From: Pochonia chlamydosporia 170
Lineage: Eukaryota; Ascomycota; Sordariomycetes; Hypocreales; Clavicipitaceae
Direction: 5' to 3'
Length of the DNA stretch: 64,000 nucleotides
NCBI RefSeq assembly: GCF_001653235.2
Contig: NC_035792.1
Location: 2,666,001 to 2,730,000 of the forward strand
The first letter of the stretch is position 1; each line of letters starts with the position of its first letter. Position numbers and translations under genes: made by a program. The notes beneath the pieces are model-generated. The model had not been told where the DNA came from, searched no databases, and saw only the letters and a list, made by a program, of their open reading frames with translations. Below are positions 12,811 through 23,183 of this stretch, piece by piece.

Positions 12811-15800
12811 ACCTCTTGCGGAGCAGTCGACTCGAGTGCAGACTGTGGACCCAAGTGGTTGTTGTGCATGATGTGCTGCACGGCGTTCTGCGCTTCTCTG
12901 CTGCATTGCAATTTTGTGCGCCAGTCTGGTCTGTCTGCAAGCTGTTCATCTGGGACATTGGCCGAGGTCGAGCGCAGAGACATGCTATCCGTTATTATTC
13001 TTAGCCCTCCCCACCCTTGCGACGCCAATAACCCTTGCACTATCCGTCTCGGCGTCGAGCTTGGGACCGGTGCCGATTTGTTGGAATTGTCAACCCCGTT
13101 GCTCTGAAGCCTCGAGGGCTTGACGGGGCTTTTCATCATGCCATGCTGGCGGATAATCCGATGACGGCCACTTCAGTCCTTCTGAATCTGCATCTGGGCT
13201 CCCCTGGCTCCTCTGGCTCCCTCTGCCTCCAATTTCAGACGCTGCTTTGTGCTCCGGCTGCAACTGCGACGCCCAGGCCAACATTGAACTTGACCAGACT
13301 TGATTTTCTACCCCGGTCCAGGCACAAGATACCACTCTCAGCACATGGGCATTGCGCCACCCCTGTCATCACTCTTTGAATATTCTTCCAGACCCATGCA
13401 GTTCAGACTAACATCCTTTGTCTGATCAGACAGCTTGCTCGCATTTGAAAGGAAACATTTTTGTCCCTTGATCTCCTCGATATTATCTCTTTGCGCAGAC
13501 ACCTTCGCTTCTCCTTTGGCATCGGCCACCCCCAGGTATGTGTTTCCGAAATTTTGTGCCGAAGTAGCACCCGTGGATTGGATGGACTCGAGCCCGACGT
13601 GCATGAACTCTCAGTCTCTGTGCACCACCATCAATTTCTGAGGGTGGTGTGTTGTGATTGATCAGCACATGGACGCGTTTGCCAACTGTTCGCGACTTCA
13701 ATTTCTTGTCTGTTTCCGTCCGTTGCTCTCGTCCCTCCCCGACGCGATTGCACTGTATGCACATAGTTGTTTTCTCTCCGTTCACTTGGCTAAACTATGC
13801 GAATTGCAACGTTTAGGCCTCTTGCGGATCTAGCTCCCAAATCAATCTGCACCCGCACACGTGGCACTGGATAGACAAGACAGGCAGAACCCTGTCTTCT
13901 CTCACCTTGCCATATCTTTAGCAAGACTCTGTATCTTGTTTTCTTTTTGTTTGTTTCCGTTGCTTGGCATCAATCGCCCTGGCAGTTTTAGGTATGTATG
14001 CACATACATGTCGTCCGTCCGTCCCTTACATCCTGTGCAGTCATGGTTTAGACTTGAAAGGACTAAACGGCTCTGCACTACCGGTCTCTTTACAATTTTT
14101 CGTTTTTTTAATGACTTACGCTAATAGAGTCAAACCAGTCTCTGCCGCAGTTTTGCCTTCTGATTTGAGGCAGACTTGCAGACAAATCGCGCGACGATTC
14201 ACGCAAGTTGCAGCTAAGCGTCTGTGCCTTGTTCCATACGGTGTTCACAGGTACGTGGAACTTCACCATATTGCGCTGGTACAAGCATGGCCGTGCCCAT
14301 CTATCGGAATGTTACGATAATCGTGGAGCATGAGGCGCATAAAACCGTTTCAAACCGTTTTCCTTTGCTCCATTGCTGTTGAGTGTCTTGTTGCCGGCTG
14401 GGCGGTAGTTTTTGCTTTGCGATATACATCTCCCGCCATCGAGTATCGACACCAGACTAACAATCTATTACAGACGCAGCATCACATCCACGCCAGCTCT
14501 ATGACGGTAGCAATGGCTTCCCATCCGCAAGTTCGCGGTCATTTCAAAGACGAACCCGTCGCTGACCCTGTAAGTTACGTCTCCTATCTTTCATTTCACT
14601 TCTTGCATCGGATGCCCAAGCGGCCGCACCTAATGCACATGTCTCGGTCAACAACTTATTCCGCTGGGTTACCATGAGGAAACACACCCGCCACCCAACT
14701 TGGACGGCAGCTATGCTGTCCAATTTACATTTGTGCGAGCTGCTCAAGTGATAGGCTCTGATGACCTCCGAATCGCCACTTTCACGGTTCTATTGCTTTT
14801 GTGAGTTTGAGAGTTGTTCCAAGCAACGAACCAAGCTGGTCGCAAGGTTGACCGGCTCAGGACTTTTTGGTGGGTTCGGCGGGACATCTCCTGTTTCACG
14901 ACTGACCAGGGTGGCCATTGTCGACCAGGGAGGGGTGGACCATCAATTTGTGGCACATCGTACTCAATCAAGTCTGTTGCACTCGGAGCACCAGGACGAA
15001 GTTGAGGAGGAGGGTTGGTGCATGGTACGGCAACCTTCACACAAGCTCCGTCATTTGCATATTACAAGACCGTTGCGACTTGGCGCGTTGGACATACTAC
15101 TTCCGGAGCGCCATAGTCATATATGACCCTATTTGCTTTTTTCAGCGAAGCCTTCCCTTCAGTGCCTTATCATATGGCGGGTAGTTTCGTCAGTGTGGTA
15201 CGTATGGTCGGATATCTCCCTGGATGACGGACTTAAACCCGTCGCGCGAAGTCGCGAAACAAATCTTCAGAATTGACAACCGTCGAAATCTGCGTGGAAG
15301 GTTCCATTCGCTGTTTTGAGATGGTGTGGACCATTCAAGAAAGCTTGACTCTGGAGCCGACGCTCGACACCACACGCACACACGCGCTTATTTTTGCTCT
15401 GGAAGTCGACGTGGATATGACTGTAGTCAGTTGGTGGAGATTGCCAGGTCGTCTGCCCAGCGCCTTATGTTCTCATTTATGGCCAGTCGCACATCAATGT
15501 TCAATCCCAGTGGGTCCCTGGACAAAGGCGGTGGCTGTCGAAAAGGGTGAGGTGCGCCGAGTGGACCATCGTCACCTTTTTGGATCATTGTCTTTGCCAG
15601 CCAAGATGCCGCTGCGCACCAGGCACCAAGTGAGCAACGGAGAGAGGCACCGAGCCGAGCAGAACTGGCACATCGTTTTGGCCCATCTGTATGGAGTACT
15701 CTGTACATACGAACATTACGGCGGGCGAGTTCAACAGTCTGCCCGTGACGGAAAGCCGCGTCCCTTGCCGACTGATGTTTGTCAATTGCATGGGCTTTCT

Positions 15801-16265
15801 GTCGCTGAGAGGAAGACTTGGCCTGACAACGCAGTGCCACTGTGGCCAGCCAGCCTTGATCAGGTTTACTGGACCAGATATTTTGTATGTCCTGTTCTGC
15901 ACTTTGTCGTGCTGGACAGTGCCGTACATTACGTTGCAGTGCAATAGGCTTGGGTGCGAAGTGTCCTCCTTCCCGGCGTCGCTCATTTTGACCGTTGCAA
16001 CCTGTCTGCTGGAACCGACGCGTGCGCGCAGGGCCTCCCTTGGTCCTTGTCCTTGTCGACAGAATCGACATCGAGGTGGCCAGGAGCAGTCAACACTTCT
16101 TTGGAGGTGGTGAACAAGGGGCGGCAACGGGACATGGCTTTGGCTGGATCCGTGGGAGCGGCTTGCCCCCCCTTCCTTTCCAAGGGCCCAGAGCCAGCAA
16201 CAAACGCCAACTTTGCCAACATCTCTCGACCTCCAACCTTGAAATCAATGCACAAGTGTGGATTG

Positions 16266-16312
16266 ACGGATGGCTGGATGGATGGATGGATGAATGGATG
16301 GATGGCTGGATG
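16266..16312 (+). repeat. GATG tetranucleotide microsatellite
   Basis: An imperfect (GATG)n tract of about 45 bp with GGCT and GAAT interruptions. A similar GATGGATT repeat occurs at 55848-55881 upstream of Pal1. Confidence 0.8.
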
Positions 16313-16494
16313 GGACGTGTGCGTGGTATGGGATGGAATGGTCTGGTCGGGTATGGTGTGCAGACAATTGCAGCATGTCGTTTGCCTGCATCTCATGAGT
16401 ATGAGTGGTGCTGCTACCACACCGCTAGTGGCCGCCCAACAGCACAACGCACCAGACAAGACCAGACAGACAGAAGCAACGGCATCCGGATGGA

Positions 16495-16517
16495 TGTCAT
16501 GTCATGTCATGTCATGG
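16495..16517 (+). repeat. ATGTC pentanucleotide repeat
   Basis: Four consecutive ATGTC units. Simple tandem repeat in non-coding DNA. Confidence 0.75.
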
Positions 16518-16947
16518 GGGCAGCTCCAGGCAGCTCCAAGTAGAGCTGCTAACATTGAAGGAGCAGCGGGAGACTAAGAGACGAGAGACGACAACGCCAC
16601 GGACCAGAACAAAATGGCAAGGCCACGCAGAAGGTCATCATGGGCGAGCTTGAGCCAGTCAAAACAGCCAAATGCAATCCCGGCTGAATCCTGGCCCGCT
16701 CTTTAGTCCCGGTTCTCGAATGCCCTATTGGGCAGCTCGTCCTCTGGATAGCGCTCCCTGACTCCCCGGCTGCCGCGTCCATTGGTCGTTTAATCAAAAA
16801 GCTGCAACCCCTGTCACGTTTCTTCCATGCGTTGGCCATCCCTGGTCGCTTCCTCGTTATCCCGCCACCCTCCTTCAACCCCTTGGATGCGCCCCCGAAC
16901 AATCTCAACGCACGCCACCCCCCCTAGTCATGATGGCCCCCGGTGCC

Positions 16948-16996
16948 CAAGTCAAGCCAAGTCAAGCCAAGTCCAGTCAAGTCAATCAGTCAGTCA
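16948..16996 (+). repeat. AAGTCAAGCC short tandem repeat
   Basis: About 48 bp of imperfect AAGTCAAGCC, AAGTCCAGTC and AAGTCAATC units in the putative leader of the 17859 gene. Confidence 0.7.
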
Positions 16997-17858
16997 AGAA
17001 AAAGGCACTTGGAACCTGCCTGGCCTGGCCAGCCTGCTTGCCTGCTCCTCGTCCTGTCCTGTCCTCTCAGTCTTTATGCCTTTTGAGTCCTCGACGAGAG
17101 AGTTGTTCTTTTTTTCCCTAAACTGTACACCTGAATGGTCCAGCCAAGTCTTGTTTGGATAGTTGCAAAGTCATCCTGACGCAATACTACACCAAGTTGA
17201 CTTGTGTGATTCCGGACCAACTCTCCTTTTCAAGCACGCCTTCTTCTATCATTGCCACTCTTGCGCAAGAGACGAGACCTTGAACGCTAGCCGGATATCC
17301 TCCCTCCGCCACAGCACAGTCATAACAAGACGTTGGGACTGCTCGCTGAAGTAGGCGAGTCTGCGCAAGGACGCAGGAGTACATGGTCAGCCAATTTTCT
17401 CCATTCTAGCCTCCTGTCATTTTCCGGTGCCGTTTCGGGGTTCACTTGATTATCCTTTCTGCGCATCGTCGGCTCGCCTTCTGGCCCCTGTTTACGTTTT
17501 CCCGTGCGATATCATCACTGTTTCTGTTTCTCGCCATATCCCTCCATTGGCTTTCCGTGCAGAGTTGGCGGTTCGTCAACGAAGAGCTATTCCCTTGGGG
17601 TCCCATCCCAGAGCCCCCAGAGACACCTTGCTTCCAAGCACTCTAAGCAGGGTTGCTTTATCAGCATTGTCCTCCTGGGCCTAGCACGCCTCACCCGTAC
17701 TATCCCAGTCTGCCCACCAGGGGATGTCGGCCCACTCCACCACAGCTCTCCCCAGACCAGACCATGACCAGCCAGGGGGCAATAAAACACCAACGCGCCC
17801 AACCTCAGCTTGTTTTCTTCACCTGCTCAAGTAATCCTTTCTTGTCAATGTCTTACTG

Positions 17859-20800
17859 ATGGGTATTGCCTCTATGCAGCATCATCCCCACCACCAGCAA
17901 CAGGGTCCGCCTTCTTCCCAGCATCTGCATCATTCGCGACCGTCGAGTATAGTTCACCAGCAGCATCACCCTCAAGCTCACCAGCAACACCAAGGTCAGC
18001 ATCAAGGGCACCACTCGCTGCCACCACCACCGCAACACCAACAAAGCGCATACTCGTCGACTCATTCCATACCGCAAGCCTACCAAGCTGGCAACCAGGC
18101 AGCCGGCACGCAAGACAATCTGGGTTACTACAGCCATCCGAGTCCCTACAGCACTCCTGGTGCTAACAGCGGATACACATCCGCCGGTATGTTCAACTCT
18201 ATTTGCCCTGTGATTTCTTGCTTCACCCAAAATATTCACTCCCCATCTCATATTCCCCGCCTGTCGACTTTCTCACTGCTTTCTCATGAGCTCTTCGGTT
18301 TGGCATAGAAGGCTGACTTGATGCGATTCGAAAAATGCAGACACTCCCGACATGATGGCCGCCGCCCAAATGCCTCGCCCTCCCTATCCTCCCATGTCTT
18401 ACCATACGCCGCAATCCAACTCTCCAGCATCTGTCGCCTCCCCTTCGCAACATGATCAGCACAGGAGTCTGTACGGCCAACCGCCGTCACAGCATCTTCA
18501 GCAGTCAATGTACTATCAACCTCAATCGCACTATCAACCCATGCCTCACCATCCTAGTGCGTCTCCATACGCCCAGCATGCTCAACACCCACATCATCCG
18601 CAACAATCCATGACTTCTCAGCCAAACATGATGATGTCGCACACGGCTCCCCAGAACCAGATGGCACAGCACGCTGCCCAGCACGCACAGGCTGGGATGA
18701 CTGGAAGCCCGAGACCAAAGATCGAACCTCAGGTCCCTGTCCAACTCCAGAAACAGGCGCAGACATCACCCATGCCACAGACTCAACATCAGCCCAATGC
18801 ACCACAGCTGCAAAGCCCAGGAAACGCCCCTCCCGGTGTTAACCCTAATGCCGCACCAGGTCCCATTCCCGCGACTACTCCACTGGTTGTGAGACAGGAC
18901 GGCAATGGTGTTCAATGGATTGCTTTCGAGTACTCCCGCGATCGAGTTAAGATGGAGTACACCATTCGATGCGACGTTGAATCTGTCAATACCGATGAGC
19001 TGTCTCCCGAGTTCAAGCAAGAGAATTGCGTTTACCCAAGAGCCTGCTGCCCTAAGGACCAGTATCGTGGAAACCGTTTGATGTATGAGACTGACTGCAA
19101 CCGCGTTGGTTGGGCTTTGGCGCAGCTTAACCCTCCGCTGCGAGGCAAACGAGGCCTGATTCAGCGAGCAGTCGACAGTTGGCGAAACAGCAACCAGGAC
19201 CCACGACTTCGAAGTCGACGAGTTCGCCGGATGGCCAAGATGAACAACCGCAAGCAAGTCCAGGGAACACCAACGCCGCACCCAGGCGCAAATCACCTCC
19301 CAGGACCGAGCGGACCATCAGGCATGCCAGCAGCTCCCGCTCCCATGGGACATGGAGCACCACCCATGGGCAAACCTGGAATGGGTAGCATGGGACAGCC
19401 TTTGCATCATCACGCTGGGGCCCATGACGGAGGCGCCCCAGGTGGAGGAGATGAAGTCGGTATGTTTCACCAGATGTGAATTTAGAATCCTCGCATCTGC
19501 TGCCTTTGCATTGCTTGTTTTGCCTCTTGCACCACAATTGCACTGTACGGGCTTACCCGACTCACCGTTGCGTTGACTTTATTTCATGATACCAACTCCT
19601 TCTGCTCCATCATCACCTGTTGCTGCAAAAAAAGTTCTTTGCGCTCTTGACAAAATGTGAGCCCTCGTGGGCACTTTTCCTTGTCGGTTTTTTTTTTCGA
19701 TTTTAAATACCTGTCTTGTGCGACCACAATGTCCCTTTCTTTTATCTCTCTTTCCTTATTGTTTCTGGGAACGGGTTCTGTAACATTTGCCATTTGAGTC
19801 GACTCTCGATATTTTCTAGTCTCTTTTTGATTTATCTTTTTATGTTTGTCATATTATGTAGCATGACGGTCTTTGATGTCGGCCGGAGTTGCCTCATGAC
19901 CCGAATGCGATGAGTGTGGAAAGAGATTGCTATCCTCAGTATTGTAGGAGCTTTTCTCTTTGAGACCAAGACACTGAAAATATTCTGTACATTATCATAA
20001 AGTCGCATGAAGTTGCGCTGCTGTCAAAACTCTTGCATCGTGGCTGCTGCTTGTTTTATGCGACTCTTAGACGAGCTCAATTTGTGCCTGTTTTGGCTAT
20101 AAAAGTTTTATTCCTGTGCAGGCAGTCAATACTCTACAAAACCATTGTTTCATGAGACAGAAGAAAAATGAGAAAAGGAGAGACAAGATGCAAAAAAAAG
20201 GAAAAAAGAGAATTTTACCTTTTTGTCATTTTCGTTTCATCGTCGATATGGATTCGCTTGTCCCCACCCCAATCCAAGACATTTTTCGCCTCACTCAAAT
20301 CTTGTTGGAGAGCTTTGGGCTAACTGAGATTAATGAGGCCACGGCACTGCTTACGAAGATCAACACCAGCATCACCAAGGAACTACCGCCCAGGGCCATC
20401 ATGGTGGGGGAGACGATGTGAGACCTGCGCATGTCTTCACTGGTTACGTTGGCCAAGGCTACCCTGCCAGTGCTCAGGGCGGGCCGATGTCTCACATGGC
20501 TCCCCGAGCAAGTGGCAGCAGTGCCATTCCCGCGCGATCACACAGTCGAGCCCATGCTGATGAACCGGAGGGTCTCTTCCCTGATGTGCCGGAGGCCAAG
20601 AAGCGAAAGTTCATTCTTGTGGATGACAACATGCGAGGTGGCCAAAGACTCCGCGTTCGAGTTACTCTTGACGGCGTGGACACCAATGAAATTCCTGACA
20701 GTTTCCGAAAAGGGGCCAGCGTATTCCCTCGAAGCTACTTCCCCCGGGAAATGCAAAGCCCACCTCCTAGCGCAACCGGATCTCAGTTCTTCATGGACGA

Positions 20801-21277
20801 CATGTCCGATGACGGAATTCAAGAGACAGAAGGCCGGGAGCTCGGTCGACGGGGTACTGCCAAGTCAGCTAGCCAAACTATGAAGGTGAGCATGGCTGAG
20901 GGCCAGGACGGCGAGATAGATGTGCCAAGAATGAGGAGGGCGTATCGCGGGAAGGAGGTGAAGCTTAACGACTTGGCTTATCGCATGGCATGGCTTCAGA
21001 GTCGTGTTTTTGCTGGTCGGACTGTGTTCCTTCAGCGGGCGTGTGAGTATTCCCCCCCTCCCTTTGATGTGGAGAGCTGCTGGCGAGAGTAGATGGAGTA
21101 GGAGTTCCGTCGCTAACACCTCTCCGAATAGTGGACACGTATCGAGGTAAAATTCGAACCGCTATTGAAGGAACGATGCAGGATGTTGCAACGGTAGCAC
21201 CTCATTACGAGACTCGGGCCGGCAAGCGACGATGGAATGATCGAAAACGACGCGGCGAGCATGGCAACGACGAGTAA
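17859..21277 (+). CDS. Gln/His/Pro-rich probable transcription regulator with two related C-terminal domains, 765 aa
   Basis: Exons 17859-18186, 18341-19459, 20338-21042 and 21132-21277 (2298 nt). Donors are GTATGT, GTATGT and GTGAGT; branch-like CTGAC or CTAAC precedes each acceptor. Residues 1-290 are low-complexity Gln/His/Pro/Ser. A folded region at about 295-412 contains ENCVYPRACCP, WALAQLNPPLRGKRGLIQRA and an Arg-rich tail. A second Gln/His linker follows. A related domain at about 571-760 contains EIPDSFRKGASVFPRSYFP, LAYRMAWLQSRVFAGRTVFLQRA and a basic tail KRRWNDRKRR. The two domains align with each other, and I think they match the fungal domain DUF8032, which I could not check. 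A role in transcription is inferred from the disordered Gln-rich architecture and the basic segments; no classic DNA-binding fold is seen. The ATG at 17874 is an alternative start. Intron 2 is unusually long (878 bp). Confidence 0.75.
19460..20337 (+). other. 878-bp intron separating the two related domains
   Basis: Donor GTATGT at 19460 follows GAT GAA GTC G; acceptor TGAG at 20337, with CTAAC a few bases upstream. Joining restores Gly and continues in frame into a Gln/His-rich exon (HGTAYEDQHQHHQG). The other introns of this gene are 154 and 89 bp. The intron is T-rich and contains a TATAAAAG-like element near 20100. If it is retained, translation stops at 19477-19479, giving a protein with only the first domain. 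Confidence 0.65.
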
Positions 21278-21324
21278 TGTTGTATTCTGTCAACATTTCG
21301 ATTTGCGGAGGGTTTTGTCTCGTT

Positions 21325-21352
21325 TGGACTTGGACTCGGACTCGAACTCGGA
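21325..21352 (+). repeat. GGACTC-type hexamer repeat in the 3' UTR
   Basis: Four to five imperfect GGACTY/GAACTC units about 50 bp downstream of the stop codon at 21277. Confidence 0.6.
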
Positions 21353-22681
21353 TTAATAAGTTCCTCTTTTTGATTTGACGCGCTGGCTACTTTCTTTCTT
21401 GGTTTAGACGACGACTATTATTGTGTTTCGCACCTGCAACGAGCTGATACCGTTGTGTGGCTATTTTTAAGCTCTCTTGTCTTTGTTGCTTTTTTACTCG
21501 TTGACACGCACCACCTTCTCCACATGGAACACATCATGGCGTTGAAAGCAAACGAAAGCATCGATTTGCAGGCTTCTTCACACAATGAACAAGAGGAGAC
21601 TGCACTTTTGCAGTTTGTTTTGTTACCACGGCGGGCGGAACGGAAGACCTTAGCTGGCACATCAGGATCTTCTCTATCGTTTTGCTTTCACGGGGCAACG
21701 CAATCGTCTATGCTTCAAACATTATACATACCGGGATATTTGTTCGCTTGTGTACATGGGCTGGCTGACTTTTTGAAATACGACAAATGGATACATGACA
21801 AAAACAAGAAAGTGGGATATGTATATAGGAGTGATATGGTTCGCGCGGGAACATGCAAACAAAGCCTTGGACGGCAGTGAGACCGAGATATAATACAAAT
21901 ATTACACATAGAAAAGTGCAAACATGGGCCTCTCAGATGGAGTAATCGTGAAGGCAATTTTGGGATAGATGATATCGAGGACTGAGCTGTGCCTTTGTTC
22001 GGAGTGGTCTTTGTTAATGTATTGCCCCGTCTATGTAGAGCGGGCGTGTGTACATTGACCAAGCAAACAAGTCTTTGCTTATTGTTCATCAACGACGGTG
22101 ACAGTTCTCTTTGTTCCATACTTGGTGTCACTCCATGACTGGAAAAATAGGGGAAGATACTTGCTTCATGGCTCATGAATGACGTAGGCTTACGGAGAGG
22201 GTGGCTTCACCTAGGATTGAGTTCATGCAGCATACTTAAATTGAACGAGTGGCATATGCAGGGTCCTTGCAAGTGAGGTGTTTGGCATATTATCCGTCAA
22301 CTACTCGGTACTTTACCTAGGTACCTACGCATGGAGTACTTGAGGATGAGCCAGGGATGCATGCTGAGGCGACTTGGCAAAAGAGTTCGGCCATGGGACA
22401 GGATAGCTGGGGTTTTGAGGCGACTGAGACAAGACGATTAAATCTACCAGTGTACTGGAACTTGTTGCACCGCCAGAAATTGGGTTTGATGTTGAAGAAA
22501 GTTTGAACCTTGTCGAGGTGCCCTCCCTTCTAAACAAAAGGAAGTAAAAAAAGAAGAAATAGAAACAGAAAACAAAAAGCGAGACAAGACCGGGGTAGGA
22601 GATGGGCAGCGGCTGTATCGATTTGAAAGTCAGACATTGGCTTCAATGTTTCCTTGGCAAAATGTCAAGTCTCTCGACAAG

Positions 22682-22702
22682 GGACCAGACCAGACCAGAC
22701 TG
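22682..22702 (+). promoter_or_regulatory. GACCAGACCAGACCAGAC block
   Basis: Three perfect ACCAG-C units about 480-500 bp upstream of the 23184 start codon, in the same orientation as that gene. The function is unknown; comparable blocks occur upstream of the CK1 and PKA genes. Confidence 0.4.
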
Positions 22703-23100
22703 AGACTCCAGACTCTGGACTCCGCAAAAGGGCTGAGAGGATCCACCACACCAGAAACGAGACCCTTCTTCAGCTCCACGAGACATGGAGGCCTTGAATG
22801 TTGGTCTCTGCCGATGGCGCTAGTGCGGCTGCGATTCACCAAGGTAGTTAGTCAGGGTGTAGGCTGGCTCTGGTGATTTCCTACCGCTTCAACGACATCT
22901 GGCAACCCAACGTCGTCGGGTCCGTCGACCCGGGAAACAACAGACCAGACGCTGTGCTTTGATATCCGACGATATTCAACGTCCTGGCTAGAGAGATGCA
23001 GCCAAGAAAAAACAGGCACCCCTGACACCTGTGATTTCCAACGCTGTGCAACGCCAACTCCCAATTTTGCACCTCCCCTCCTCGAACGACGACGACAAAA

Positions 23101-23108
23101 TATAAAAA
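23101..23108 (+). promoter_or_regulatory. TATA-like element of the 23184 gene
   Basis: TATAAAAA lies 83 bp upstream of the start codon, ideal spacing for a short fungal leader. Confidence 0.45.
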
Positions 23109-23183
23109 CGACGAGACCCTCCCACCTACCTAGGTACCGAGGAGAGGCAGCGGACGAAGGCTCCCCTCTCCCATCCGGGTGCC

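Larger units (their letters stand above)
12483..17858. other. Promoter or long leader of the 17859 gene; no convincing CDS
   Basis: No gene was recognised. Overlapping frames of up to 224 codons on both strands (for example 15273-15947 and its complement) have no family resemblance and conflict with one another. The region carries GATG, ATGTC and AAGTCAAGCC simple repeats, several GTATGT/GTAAGT donor-like sites (about 13534, 13991 and 14571) and a pyrimidine-rich final kilobase. This suits a long regulatory region or a multi-intron 5' UTR. Confidence 0.45.
21278..23183. other. 3' flank and promoter between two plus-strand genes
   Basis: No further gene was recognised; short frames such as 21455-21880 lack family features. 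The start holds the 3' UTR with a GGACTC hexamer repeat (about 21325-21352). The right part holds CCTAGGTACCTA-type palindromic motifs (22315 and 23124), a CCAGACCAGACC block (22682) and a TATA element (23101). Confidence 0.55.

Noticed and set aside
15273..15947. 224-codon plus-strand frame and the 214-codon minus-strand frame over it
   Set aside because: Both strands are open over the same DNA, neither has a recognisable domain, and start contexts are weak; treated as chance open frames.
18352..19479. Stand-alone 375-aa gene and a separate gene at about 20418-21092
   Set aside because: Splicing 18186/18341, 19459/20338 and 21042/21132 restores one continuous frame with good donors, acceptors and branch sites, and the two parts share a domain type. 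A short isoform is kept as a finding.
20095..20330. Coding exon upstream of 20338 (frame starting near 20251)
   Set aside because: The frame MDSLVPTPIQDIFRLTQILL is in a different phase from the Gln/His exon and ends at the stop near 20420; the acceptor at 20337 explains the data better.
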